Origin: Oscillospiraceae bacterium
GTDB lineage: Bacteria > Bacillota > Clostridia > Oscillospirales > CAG-272
Direction of reading: 5' to 3'
Length of the DNA: 64,000 nucleotides
NCBI GenBank assembly: GCA_015063685.1
Contig: SVTR01000001.1
Coordinates: 1-64,000 of the forward strand
The position numbers were made by a program, and so were the translations under genes. Shown in pieces: positions 52,195 through 60,613 of this stretch. The notes below the pieces were generated by a model. That model was not told where the DNA came from and made no database searches. It saw nothing but the letters and a program-made list of their open reading frames with translations. Within the stretch, counting starts at the first letter, position 1, and each line of letters begins with the position of its first letter.

Positions 52195-52270
52195 TGGTCG
52201 AAGTGGCGGGACTCGAACTCGCGGCCTCCAGTACCCGAAACTGGCGCGCTACCACCTGCGCTACACCTCG
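52195..52270 (-). tRNA. tRNA-Pro (anticodon CGG)
   Basis: The minus strand folds as a 76-nt tRNA with encoded CCA. The acceptor CGAGGTG pairs with CACTTCG, and the D arm is GCGC/GCGC. The anticodon stem is CCAGT/ACTGG with loop TTCGGGT, giving anticodon CGG. The T arm is GCGAG/CCCGC with loop TTCGAGT. One T-stem pair is A-C instead of the expected G-C. A consensus promoter lies upstream and a strong hairpin terminator follows. Confidence 0.93.
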
Positions 52271-52282
52271 TGACACCCAAAC

Positions 52283-52311
52283 ATTATATCACATATGGGC
52301 AGGTTTGTCAA
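52283..52311 (-). promoter_or_regulatory. Promoter of the tRNA-Pro gene
   Basis: On the minus strand TTGACA (52306-52311) and TATAAT (52283-52288) are separated by 17 nt, ending 12 nt before the tRNA. Confidence 0.9.
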
Positions 52312-52433
52312 GCCTTTTATATAAAATTTCGGTGTCCCGGCTGTGGTCTTTGGTTGACAAAATTCCTCTTCTCGTAACGTTTTATTCACATTTTTATGAT
52401 ATACTGAGGCAACCCATTCAAAGGAGGATGCGT

Positions 52434-52928
52434 ATGGCGTCCAAATGTTCCGAAAGAGATTCATCTGCTTCCCTGTGTGGGGGCAAAATTGCTCCTGCAC
52501 CGAAGACAAAGCCCAAGCGTCCCGTCCTGCGGATCATTTGGGTTTCTATTGCTATGCTTTGCTCCGTTGTCAGTTGGGCGTTTCTGCTGTCGGCTCACCT
52601 GGCCGTAGATTTCGACGAGAACGGACTCAACCGCTCCTTTGCCTCCTTGGGGCTATGGATCTACTCGTATATATTCTCGCTGATCGCCGTGGCTTTCTAT
52701 GTGGTGGATGCCGTTTGCTGTGTGGTTCGCGCCGCGAGAAAAAACCATCCGGTGTTCCATATCCTGCTGGCGGTGCTCCTGGCGGGTGCTGTTCCTGTGG
52801 TTCTGCTCGTGGGTCAATACGGCCTCTTCGACATAGGAAATTTGATCTGGGCCCTCTACCACCTGGCTTGCTTCGGTATGGAGGCCGTAGCTCTTTGGCT
52901 GGCGGTGAGGCAAGCGAAGATGAGTTAA
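52434..52928 (+). CDS. Four-helix membrane protein of unknown function
   Basis: This 164-residue protein has four predicted membrane helices (about residues 27-50, 63-92, 98-122 and 128-158) after a short basic N-terminus (KTKPKRPVLRIIW). The ATG at 52434 is 6 nt after AAAGGAGG; an ATG two codons earlier abuts that site and is unlikely. No conserved motif is recognised. MITE copy B follows the gene by 8 nt. Confidence 0.7.
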   Translation: MASKCSERDSSASLCGGKIAPAPKTKPKRPVLRIIWVSIAMLCSVVSWAFLLSAHLAVDFDENGLNRSFASLGLWIYSYIFSLIAVAFYVVDAVCCVVRAARKNHPVFHILLAVLLAGAVPVVLLVGQYGLFDIGNLIWALYHLACFGMEAVALWLAVRQAKMS

Positions 52929-52936
52929 TATTTCTT

Positions 52937-53097
52937 GGGCATCTCTAAATACTCAGCGTGCGGCGAGATGCGAGGGATTTTTTCGTCAGACTAAACAAAA
53001 ATCTGCACGCATAGTTGTCCCTATGCGAAAGAATTTTGTGACGTATGACGGAAAAAGCACCGCCATATCGGCGTGCGATGAGTTTTTAGAGATGCCC
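52937..53097. mobile_element. 161-bp MITE-like element, copy B
   Basis: The ends GGGCATCTCTAAATACTC and GAGTTTTTAGAGATGCCC are flanked by exact TCTT duplications (52933-52936 and 53098-53101). It is the reverse complement of copy A with about four differences over 161 bp. It lies between the four-helix gene and the terminator of the GH2 gene, interrupting neither. Confidence 0.88.
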
Positions 53098-53102
53098 TCT
53101 TG

Positions 53103-53140
53103 TATAAAACGAGATCCCCCGCCGTTTGGCGGGGGATCCT
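53103..53140 (-). terminator. Terminator of the GH2 gene
   Basis: Perfect arms GATCCCCCGCC (53113-53123) and GGCGGGGGATC (53128-53138) have the loop GTTT. On the minus strand they are followed by TCGTTTTAT. Confidence 0.88.
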
Positions 53141-53152
53141 TTGCAAGAGGAG

Positions 53153-54910
53153 TCAATCCTCTTTTTTTGTGGCTATGGCGGCGGTCAGGGCGTCTGCGAT
53201 CTGCCTCATCCGACGGGCGTCAACCTTGCATATCTTGCGGTCGTAGGAGAGTAGCCCGTTGGTTTCGTCCTCCACGTCGGAGACCTGGGTGTAGACCGCG
53301 CCGCACAGGCCCTGTTTTACGGCGGGAATGATCTCCTCCTCGTAGAGCTTGACCAGGGCATTTTCAAAGTCAGCTTGTTCCTTGAAGAATCGGTACCCAT
53401 AGGTGCCCGTGGGGTTGAAGGCATGACCCTCCGGCTTGTAGGCGTAGCCACCGAACTCCGACAACACCATGGGCTTGTCGCTGTACTTGAGCTTGACGGG
53501 CTTGAAGTAGATATGCTCGCTATCCACGTCGGTGTCGCTCACCTTGAACCACCCCGAGGCGGTGTCGATGAAGCGGGTGGCGTCCAGCTCCCGGAGTTTC
53601 GCGTAGGCGGCGTTGCCGTCGAACTGCCCCCAGCCCTCATTGAAGATCGTCCAATAGACGATACAGGGGTGGTTGCGGAGCTGTCCGACGGTGGAGGTCA
53701 TGCCGTAATAAAAGGCCTTGCGGGTGGACTCGTCGCGGTGGAGGCGTTTATCGTTCAGCTTTTTCAAGCCCACCGTAGGCAGGGCGGTGTCGCGGAGGAA
53801 GGAGTAATGCCCGTTGTTGACCATGTCCTGCATGACCAGCATACCCAGGCGGTCGCAATCGTAGTAGAACTGCTCGGGCTCCACCTTGATGTGCTTGCGG
53901 AGGGTGTTGAAGCCCAGGGATTTCATGGCGAGAATGTCCTGCTCGTAGCACTCGGGGGATGCGGGGGTGTAGATGCCGTCGCTCCAGTATCCCTGATCCA
54001 GCAGGGCGTGGAGGAAGTAGGGTTTTCCGTTGAGGCAAAGGCGGGGGATGCCGTTCACTTCTTTGATCTCCAGCGTGCGGAGGGCGAAGTAGGACTGCAC
54101 CTTGTCATAGCCCACCTCCACCGTGAAGAAATACAGGTAGGGATCCTCGGGACTCCACAGGCGGGGCGAAGGAAACTTCACGATGGCTTTTCCCTCGATC
54201 ATGGGGACGGTCAGATCCCCATCGGGCGTTTGTACGGTGACTTTACCCTCGGGAAATACGTCCTCGGGGAAGTCGCCGTAGGTGATGTAAGCCATAATGG
54301 TGGCGGTGTCCTCTGTCGTGTCGATGCGGAGGTGTTCAACATGAGATCTCGGTACAGCCTCTATCCAGACGGTCTGCCAAATGCCCGACACGGGGGTGTA
54401 CCACATACCGCCGCGGTCTGCGCGCTGCTTGCCGTAGGGGAGAGTGTGGGGGCGCAGGTCGTCCCAGACTTCTACGACCAGTTGATTTTCCTTTTCCAGG
54501 CGGTCGGTGATATCCAAGTCAAAGGGCTCGTAGCCACTCTCGTGCATTCCTATGAAATGTCCGTTGAGATAGGCCATAGCTTTCTGATCCACCGCGCCGA
54601 AATGGAGAAGAATCCGTCCCCCGTCAAAGCCCTCAGGGAGGGTGAAGGTTTTGCGGTAGATCAAGGTATTGACGTCGCGCGGCTCAAGACAGACACCCGA
54701 CAGCAAAGATTCGGGACAGAAGGGCACGCGTATGGGCTGGGGCTCGCCGCCGTTGACAGAAATTTCCCACGTGCCGTTGAGGCAGAAAAAGGACTCCCGC
54801 TTCATTTGAGGACGGGGATAGGTATTCCACGGAATGACGGTGGGATCAGCCCGCAGAGCCTCCCCCGTCTCGGTCAAAAGGTGGATAAAATCTTGTTTTT
54901 TCTTAGACAT
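53153..54910 (-). CDS. GH2-family glycoside hydrolase (beta-galactosidase/glucuronidase-like)
   Basis: This 585-residue enzyme has the GH2 order: a jelly-roll sugar-binding domain (about 35-190; GTWEISVNG, YRKTFTLPEGF, WYTPVSGIWQTVWIE), an immunoglobulin-like domain, and a TIM barrel. The acid/base glutamate is in IFNEGWGQFD and the nucleophile glutamate in MVLSEFGGYAY. It has no signal peptide, so it is probably cytosolic. The ATG at 54910 starts MSKKKQDF; no good Shine-Dalgarno is visible. A perfect palindrome and MITE copy C lie directly upstream. Sugar specificity is not determined. Confidence 0.88.
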   Translation of the reverse strand: MSKKKQDFIHLLTETGEALRADPTVIPWNTYPRPQMKRESFFCLNGTWEISVNGGEPQPIRVPFCPESLLSGVCLEPRDVNTLIYRKTFTLPEGFDGGRILLHFGAVDQKAMAYLNGHFIGMHESGYEPFDLDITDRLEKENQLVVEVWDDLRPHTLPYGKQRADRGGMWYTPVSGIWQTVWIEAVPRSHVEHLRIDTTEDTATIMAYITYGDFPEDVFPEGKVTVQTPDGDLTVPMIEGKAIVKFPSPRLWSPEDPYLYFFTVEVGYDKVQSYFALRTLEIKEVNGIPRLCLNGKPYFLHALLDQGYWSDGIYTPASPECYEQDILAMKSLGFNTLRKHIKVEPEQFYYDCDRLGMLVMQDMVNNGHYSFLRDTALPTVGLKKLNDKRLHRDESTRKAFYYGMTSTVGQLRNHPCIVYWTIFNEGWGQFDGNAAYAKLRELDATRFIDTASGWFKVSDTDVDSEHIYFKPVKLKYSDKPMVLSEFGGYAYKPEGHAFNPTGTYGYRFFKEQADFENALVKLYEEEIIPAVKQGLCGAVYTQVSDVEDETNGLLSYDRKICKVDARRMRQIADALTAAIATKKED

Positions 54911-54926
54911 GACGGTTAGAATAAAT

Positions 54927-54957
54927 TGTTGTTTACCACCTGTGGTGGTAAACAACA
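54927..54957 (-). promoter_or_regulatory. Perfect palindrome upstream of the GH2 gene
   Basis: Arms TGTTGTTTACCACC (54927-54940) and GGTGGTAAACAACA (54944-54957) are separated by TGT. The 31-bp dyad lies 16 nt upstream of the GH2 ATG and directly abuts MITE copy C. It has the size and symmetry of a repressor operator, but could also form an mRNA hairpin; no repressor gene is adjacent. Confidence 0.65.
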
Positions 54958-55120
54958 GGGCATCTCTAAAAACTCTATCGCTGAACGAGCGGCGAGCAAT
55001 TTGTTAGGCAATTCGAGCAAAAATTCGCACGCGTAGCAGGAGCTACGCGAAGAATATTTGTGAAGAAGTGCCAAAGAAAGTGCCGCCGATTCGTCAGTGA
55101 GAGGGTTTTTAGAGGTGGCC
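54958..55120. mobile_element. 163-bp diverged MITE-like element, copy C
   Basis: The left end GGGCATCTCTAAAAACTC matches copies A and B. The right end reads GGGTTTTTAGAGGTGGCC. Flanks are exact AACA duplications (54954-54957 and 55121-55124). The central stem region GCACGCGTAGC...GCTACGCG is related to that of copy B in the same orientation, but the rest has diverged. It separates the GH2 operator-like palindrome from the upstream surface-protein gene. Confidence 0.85.
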
Positions 55121-55155
55121 AACAATTTACAATCCTTTCTATCAATTCCTTTCAA

Positions 55156-58100
55156 TCAATTATCGGTATCTTCTGCTGCCGTCTTCTTTTTCTTATTCTT
55201 ACTTACGATCACATAGGGCACCAAAATTCCTCCGCAGGTGACCACAAAGGCGCCGAATCCGATGAAAAACAGCTCAAGGATGCCGATACCGCTGTCCACC
55301 ACCGCGTCCTGACCATTCAAAGGAACAGACAGGAAAGTAGCCTCGTAGGTGACATCCTTCATAACAGCGGTCACCGTGGGCGTCCAGCCGGTAAAGGTGT
55401 AGCTGAATTGGCCGTCCTCTTCGCGGACAGGGTCGGAGGGAATCGTGGGCATTTCTCCATAGCGGTACGTTTCCGACGCGATCACATTCCCTCGGTCAAT
55501 GAAAACGACGGTATAGGTGAGGGGTGTGAAATCCACCGACACCTCTACGTCTCCCTCGGGCATCACAAAGTGATACACCCCGGCATCATCCACGGTGTGC
55601 TTGATGACAGTTCCCCACGCATCCCGCAGGATCACGCCGGTAAGACCGTAGCCCGGCGCCGCGTTGATACGGAAGCTCACCCTATCCCCCGCGGCTGTGG
55701 GCACAGAAGGCAACAGGCAAAGACCGCCTGCATCATTCTTTGTGCCGTCTACCGTTACAGTCGCATGAATTCCGTAGCCGACTGTCAGAGTATAGGCCGT
55801 TTCGGTTTTTAAATTAGCCACCAGGGTGCCTTCGCTCAAAGCAGAGATCACCTTTCCCGAGGGATCCGTCAAAAGCGCGTCAAGATCCTTGGAAAGCGTC
55901 AGATTCATGCGGATCTCCGTCGATACAGATATAGGTTGGAGTGAAGCATCAAGAAATTCCAGGAACATGGGTGCGGCGGTCTGTCCCAGTCCTTGGGTCA
56001 CCAGATAGGCAGCCGAAGTGCTTGCAAGAGTGCTGACGTCTTCGCTGCTGATCAACAAGGTGACGTTATCCATGGAAAGGACAAGATCACAGCTTCGCCC
56101 GGAGGCATAGTCCAACAGAGCCGTCATGGGCAGGCGTCCCATATCACCGTGAGAAAGATTGGTGACGGTCAGCGTGCCGTTCTGCTCGGAAACCATGGCG
56201 TCCTTCCCTGCACCGGGCAGCAGGTCCACCGCCTCAAACACAGCGGTATAAACGGTATCGGCCGTCACAAGGCCGATACCGGGAGAAAAGCCCTTGAATA
56301 CATAGGTATACCGCCCGTCCATCGGCAGCGTGGGCACGATCGGGCTCACCGGCATTTCCCCGGATGCGTACACCTCGGTTTCGGTGGAGCTGCCTATCAC
56401 CCATTGCACCTCATATTCCTTTTCCACCGGGGCAAATACGGCGGTATAGGTGGCCTCAGCCGTGACCGGAGTCATGGCGGGAGACCAGCCCACAAAGGTA
56501 TAACGGTAGGTATCGTCCTCAGCTTTCTCGGGTACACCGTCAAAGGCGGGCATATCGCCGTGCTCGTAGGTCTCGCGGGTCTCCATCCCCTCTACGCGCC
56601 AGGTGACGGTATAGGTAGCCTTTTGGGTAGTATAAGCGGCGTAAAAATCCGTATCCTTTTGGATGGTCAGCCCTTCCTCTCCGGGAAAATGAAGCTCCCC
56701 TGCCCCATCCGTCCAACCGCTGAAGGTGTAGATGATACCGTTGGCCGTGGGGCGCTGCGGTGTATCGGCAGGCCATGCGATCCGTCCGTTTTCATCCGCG
56801 GTGCAGGCGTACAGAAGGGTGGTTCTGTCATAGTCATAGAAGGAAGCGACCCATGATCCCTCTGCCGAAGCACTCTTACCCACCTCCACAGCCAAAGGAT
56901 AGGAGGCGTTCTCAGAAAGAGCCTCTCTCTTTTTCAACTGCCCGGAGGTCACGGCTTGAGCCAATGCTTCCTCATAAGCGTTGTAGATGGGACGCACCGG
57001 CCGCTGTCCGGGCGCCTGCACGACGGTGGGAAGCACGGGCTTATTGACCACGGTGGGGGCCGTCGGCTCTGACACCTTAAGGGGAGGGACAGGCTCCGCC
57101 ACAACGGTCGGCTCCACAGGCTTTTTCATATCCCCGGGTGAGATAACCTCTGCCATATAGGGCGGATAGGCGTCAAGGGGGGTGGCGGCATTGATGTCCG
57201 TGAGGATAAAGCAATCCTCCAAAAGATCGGTCAATCGGCTATTAGATATACTCCAGTTGACGTTAAAGGTAACGGTATCGTCCAGCGCACTGGACAAGGC
57301 ATACAGCTGGGCCACAAACTGCCAGTAGCGTTCCTTTTTTCCCTGCATCTGCAAAATATCCGGCACGGCATCGTTACCGTACAGGCGTGACAGGCTGGTA
57401 TAGAGCAGGGTCACGTTATCACGGATCGCCGTGTAATTTCCGAGATAGTAAGCGTATCGCTCGGACTCCTCCCCATCCTTGGGGTATCCGCCCAAAAGCG
57501 CAATGAGCTGCGCCGTGGCCGCATCGGCGTTGGCGATATCCGTAGCATCGCATCCCACCGACACCAGCTCATCCTGGCGGGCAACCACCGTGGCCACGGT
57601 AGGGCCATTCAAGGTAGCATTCAGAATATGCCCTTCGGAATCGCTGACAAAGCAGCTATCCACCAAGGCAAGCTGGGCTCTGATCTTTTCCAGCTTGGTC
57701 AGGTATTCGCAATAGTCATAATACTTTTTCTCGTATTCGGCAGGGCGCTCGGTAAACTCCACATATGCCTTGTAGGCCGCATCGTATGCCGCCTTTTCTT
57801 CGAGGTAGGCATTGTATGTGGCCAGTTTCTTTTCATAGGTGGCCATCTCCGCGAGATAAGCCTCATAGACAGCTTTACGCTCGTCATACACCTTTTTATC
57901 TGACAAATAAGCATTGTAAAGCGCCAGATCGGAGCGGTACTGCTGTAGCTGTACACGATACGCCTGATAAGCCTCATAGGCAGCGGTATGGTCGGCAAGG
58001 GCTTGTTCATATTCATCATACGCCGAAAGGATCTCCGTACCACGCGTGTAGGCGGCATTGAGCAGGGTGTTCACCGAAGCTGAGGCACAGATCAGCTCCG

Positions 58101-58611
58101 CCTCGTAGTGGACGGTAACCGTCAGGAGGGTATCGCTGACGGGGAACGTGGCAGCATAAGTATCCTTTCCCTCGGGCAAGAGCGGGTGAGTCTCAGCTCC
58201 GCACTGTACGCTGACGGGTGTCCAGGCGGTGCCCAAGGTCTCTCCAAGGTAAGTCCTTGCGGTGACGGTGGCTTTTCCTCCTTCGGGAAAGGTAACGGTC
58301 ACCTGCTCGTGAGGAACTGTGCTGTCATAGGTGAGAGACAACTCAGCAAGGATGCCCTTTCCCGCCTCGGCATCCAGCCACTTCTCTTCAGCCTCGGTCA
58401 GGGGCTGCCCTAAAATGTAGGTCAGGAGCGCGGCAGGGGATATTTCGGCCGTACTGCCTCCCATAGCCGTATCGGCAGGAGGCGCTATGGGTAATGCCCC
58501 TTCTTCAGCGGCGTTGACGGGAAGGATCGCCGCAAGCGCCATGGCAACCAACAGGATGGCAGAAAGCAACCGTTGCCAAGGCTTGGGAAATGTATGGTGG
58601 ATATGTTTCAT
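55156..58611 (-). CDS. Large surface protein with coiled stalk and InlB-type repeats
   Basis: This 1,151-residue protein has a signal peptide (about 1-35, LLSAILLVAMALAAILPVNAAEEG). A tyrosine/alanine-rich heptad region at about 210-300 (YEAYLAEMATYEKKLATYNAYLEEKAAY) predicts a coiled stalk. A long helical part follows, then a Pro/Val spacer around 500-545. Several Listeria-Bacteroides (InlB-B-like) repeats of the YTVTWRVEG...YTFVGWSPAM type come next, and a bacterial beta-rich part. A C-terminal membrane helix (FFIGFGAFVVTCGGILVPYVIV) is followed by a basic tail. No LPXTG is seen. It is likely an adhesin or envelope-scaffold protein. GGAG precedes the ATG at 58611. Confidence 0.8.
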   Translation of the reverse strand: MKHIHHTFPKPWQRLLSAILLVAMALAAILPVNAAEEGALPIAPPADTAMGGSTAEISPAALLTYILGQPLTEAEEKWLDAEAGKGILAELSLTYDSTVPHEQVTVTFPEGGKATVTARTYLGETLGTAWTPVSVQCGAETHPLLPEGKDTYAATFPVSDTLLTVTVHYEAELICASASVNTLLNAAYTRGTEILSAYDEYEQALADHTAAYEAYQAYRVQLQQYRSDLALYNAYLSDKKVYDERKAVYEAYLAEMATYEKKLATYNAYLEEKAAYDAAYKAYVEFTERPAEYEKKYYDYCEYLTKLEKIRAQLALVDSCFVSDSEGHILNATLNGPTVATVVARQDELVSVGCDATDIANADAATAQLIALLGGYPKDGEESERYAYYLGNYTAIRDNVTLLYTSLSRLYGNDAVPDILQMQGKKERYWQFVAQLYALSSALDDTVTFNVNWSISNSRLTDLLEDCFILTDINAATPLDAYPPYMAEVISPGDMKKPVEPTVVAEPVPPLKVSEPTAPTVVNKPVLPTVVQAPGQRPVRPIYNAYEEALAQAVTSGQLKKREALSENASYPLAVEVGKSASAEGSWVASFYDYDRTTLLYACTADENGRIAWPADTPQRPTANGIIYTFSGWTDGAGELHFPGEEGLTIQKDTDFYAAYTTQKATYTVTWRVEGMETRETYEHGDMPAFDGVPEKAEDDTYRYTFVGWSPAMTPVTAEATYTAVFAPVEKEYEVQWVIGSSTETEVYASGEMPVSPIVPTLPMDGRYTYVFKGFSPGIGLVTADTVYTAVFEAVDLLPGAGKDAMVSEQNGTLTVTNLSHGDMGRLPMTALLDYASGRSCDLVLSMDNVTLLISSEDVSTLASTSAAYLVTQGLGQTAAPMFLEFLDASLQPISVSTEIRMNLTLSKDLDALLTDPSGKVISALSEGTLVANLKTETAYTLTVGYGIHATVTVDGTKNDAGGLCLLPSVPTAAGDRVSFRINAAPGYGLTGVILRDAWGTVIKHTVDDAGVYHFVMPEGDVEVSVDFTPLTYTVVFIDRGNVIASETYRYGEMPTIPSDPVREEDGQFSYTFTGWTPTVTAVMKDVTYEATFLSVPLNGQDAVVDSGIGILELFFIGFGAFVVTCGGILVPYVIVSKNKKKKTAAEDTDN

Positions 58612-58666
58612 ATATTTTCTCCGTTTGAAAAATTCGTCATGTATGGTATCCTCAAGATACATAAAT

Positions 58667-58695
58667 ATTATACATCATAGGTGATCTTTTGTCAA
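58667..58695 (-). promoter_or_regulatory. Consensus promoter of the surface-protein gene
   Basis: On the minus strand TTGACA (58690-58695) and TATAAT (58667-58672) are separated by 17 nt. Confidence 0.88.
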
Positions 58696-58732
58696 GGAGG
58701 AGGGCACCATACGCATACCGTCAATGGTACAA

Positions 58733-58770
58733 ATACAAAAGGATGCTACCCTGCGATAGCATCCTTTCAG
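58733..58770 (-). terminator. Terminator between prfC and the surface-protein gene
   Basis: Arms AAAGGATGCTA and TAGCATCCTTT with an 8-nt loop. It lies between the prfC stop and the next promoter and ends in a T-rich stretch on the minus strand. Confidence 0.8.
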
Positions 58771-58799
58771 ACGAATTTCGGTAACCGAAATTCATCGGT

Positions 58800-60425
58800 T
58801 TACATATTTTGGTGGAATTCCGACAGCTTCAGCCCGGGATTCTTGTCCAGCGCCCAGTCGATCTCGTAGTCACCCACGAAGATAAGCAGGTTTCTGCCCT
58901 TCACGTCCTGCACCCACTTGGTGTTCTGCATGAGGCGGAGAGAGGCAGGGTTCAGCTCTTCGGGGTCGTTGTCAATGTAGCGGATGAGCTGGTGGGGCGT
59001 GTCCTTCTTGTAGTACTTGACGCCGTACTCGGATTCCATGCGGAACTGAAGCACATCAAACTGCAACACACCTACCACGCCCACGATCACACGCTCCATA
59101 CCCGTATTGGGCTCGAAGAAGATCTGGATAGCACCCTCCTGGGCGATCTGGGTCATGCCCTTGGCGAACTGCTTGCGCTTCATGGAGTCGATCTGCTCTA
59201 CCACGGCAAAATGCTCGGGGGCAAAGGTGGGAATGCCCGCATATTGGATCTTAGCACTCTTAGCGCAAATGGTATCACCGATGGAGAAGATACCGGGATC
59301 AAAGACGCCGATGATGTCCCCCGCATAGGCGGTCTCGATGATCTCGCGCTCCTGGGCCATCATCTGCTGGGGCTGGGAGAGCTTGACGGGTCTTCCTGCC
59401 TGGATGTGGAAGTATTCCTCGCCCCGCTCAAACTGACCCGAGCAGATACGCATGAAGGCGATACGGTCACGATGGGCCTTGTTCATGTTGGCCTGGATCT
59501 TGAACACGAAGGCAGAGAAATTGTCCTCAAAGGGGGAAATCTCGGTGGGAGTGCCCTCGTCCACGGCAGGGTGGACGCTCATATGGGACAGGGGAGCGGA
59601 GGTCATCTGCAAAAATCTCTCCAGGAAAGCCTCCACGCCGAAGTTGTTCAGCGCGGAGCCGAAGAATACGGGGGAGAGCTTGCCGCATCGGACTTTTTCA
59701 ATATCGAAGTCGAAGCAAGCACCGTCCAGAAGCTCGATCTGCTCCACCAGAGCCTCACGGGCGTAGGGGCCGATGAGGTTATCCATCTGCTCTGTATCGT
59801 TGATGTCGCACTCAATGCCCTTGAGACGCTTGCGTCCCGCGTGGAACTCGTCATAGGCCAGGATGGAATGGCGGTCACGCTCGTAGACGCCCTTGAAATC
59901 CACGCCGCAGCCGATGGGCCAGTTCATGGGGTAGGTGCCGATGCCGAACTCCTTTTCCAGCTCATCAATGAGGTCGAAGGGGTCGCGGGTCTCTCTATCC
60001 ATCTTGTTGATAAAGGTGAAAATGGGGATATGGCGCATGGAACAGACCTTGAAAAGCTTACGGGTCTGGGGCTCGATACCCTTGGCGCCGTCGATGACCA
60101 TCACCGCGCTGTCGGCGGCCATGAGGGTACGGTAGGTATCCTCCGAGAAGTCCTGGTGGCCGGGAGTATCCAGGATGTTAATATGGTATCCCTCGTACTC
60201 AAACTGGAGCACCGAGGAGGTGACGGAGATACCTCTCTTTTTCTCGATCTCCATCCAGTCAGAGGTGGCGTGGCGGTCGGAGGATTTGCCCTTGACCGCG
60301 CCCGCGGACTGGATCGCGCCTCCGTAGAGCAGGAATTTCTCGGTGAGGGTGGTCTTACCCGCGTCGGGGTGGGAGATGATGGCAAAGGTTCTGCGCTTTT
60401 CGATATGATTGCGAATGTCAGCCAT
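58800..60425 (-). CDS. prfC: Peptide chain release factor 3
   Basis: RF3 is the GTPase that removes RF1/RF2 from the ribosome after termination. The 541-residue protein has G1 SHPDAGKTTLTE (residues 18-29), the switch/G2 region RGISVTSSV, G3 DTPGHQDFSEDT and G4 NKMDRE. Elongation-factor-like C-terminal domains follow (VGVLQFDVLQFRMESEYG). The insertion WPIGCGVDFKGVYER is typical of RF3 rather than EF-G. It is monocistronic, with its own consensus promoter. prfA is elsewhere in this window. Confidence 0.96.
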   Translation of the reverse strand: MADIRNHIEKRRTFAIISHPDAGKTTLTEKFLLYGGAIQSAGAVKGKSSDRHATSDWMEIEKKRGISVTSSVLQFEYEGYHINILDTPGHQDFSEDTYRTLMAADSAVMVIDGAKGIEPQTRKLFKVCSMRHIPIFTFINKMDRETRDPFDLIDELEKEFGIGTYPMNWPIGCGVDFKGVYERDRHSILAYDEFHAGRKRLKGIECDINDTEQMDNLIGPYAREALVEQIELLDGACFDFDIEKVRCGKLSPVFFGSALNNFGVEAFLERFLQMTSAPLSHMSVHPAVDEGTPTEISPFEDNFSAFVFKIQANMNKAHRDRIAFMRICSGQFERGEEYFHIQAGRPVKLSQPQQMMAQEREIIETAYAGDIIGVFDPGIFSIGDTICAKSAKIQYAGIPTFAPEHFAVVEQIDSMKRKQFAKGMTQIAQEGAIQIFFEPNTGMERVIVGVVGVLQFDVLQFRMESEYGVKYYKKDTPHQLIRYIDNDPEELNPASLRLMQNTKWVQDVKGRNLLIFVGDYEIDWALDKNPGLKLSEFHQNM

Positions 60426-60483
60426 GTTATGCCCTTTCTGTATCTGTAGTTTTTATCTATCTGAAAATTGCTCAATCTTATTT

Positions 60484-60512
60484 ATTATAGCCGAAAATCA
60501 CGGTTCTGTCAA
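60484..60512 (-). promoter_or_regulatory. Consensus promoter of prfC
   Basis: On the minus strand TTGACA (60507-60512) and TATAAT (60484-60489) are separated by 17 nt. Confidence 0.88.
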
Positions 60513-60565
60513 TGGTATAGACGATGAAATTTTGTCAGATATCCAACAATGAAATGGTCAAAGCG

Positions 60566-60597
60566 TAAAAATCCCCATCTCGCTGAGAGATGGGGAT
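60566..60597 (-). terminator. Terminator of the XRE-TPR gene
   Basis: Arms ATCCCCATCTC (60571-60581) and GAGATGGGGAT (60587-60597) pair perfectly. On the minus strand they are followed by a TTTTT run. Confidence 0.88.
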
Positions 60598-60613
60598 GAT
60601 TGAGATCAGTTTC

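Noticed and set aside
53375..54919. 514-codon open frame opposite the GH2 gene
   Set aside because: The minus strand has the GH2 catalytic motifs. The plus-strand frame has biased Gly/Val/His content and no ribosome binding site.
58809..60449. 546-codon open frame opposite prfC
   Set aside because: It is a mirror of the prfC coding frame with no start signals; all RF3 motifs are on the minus strand.
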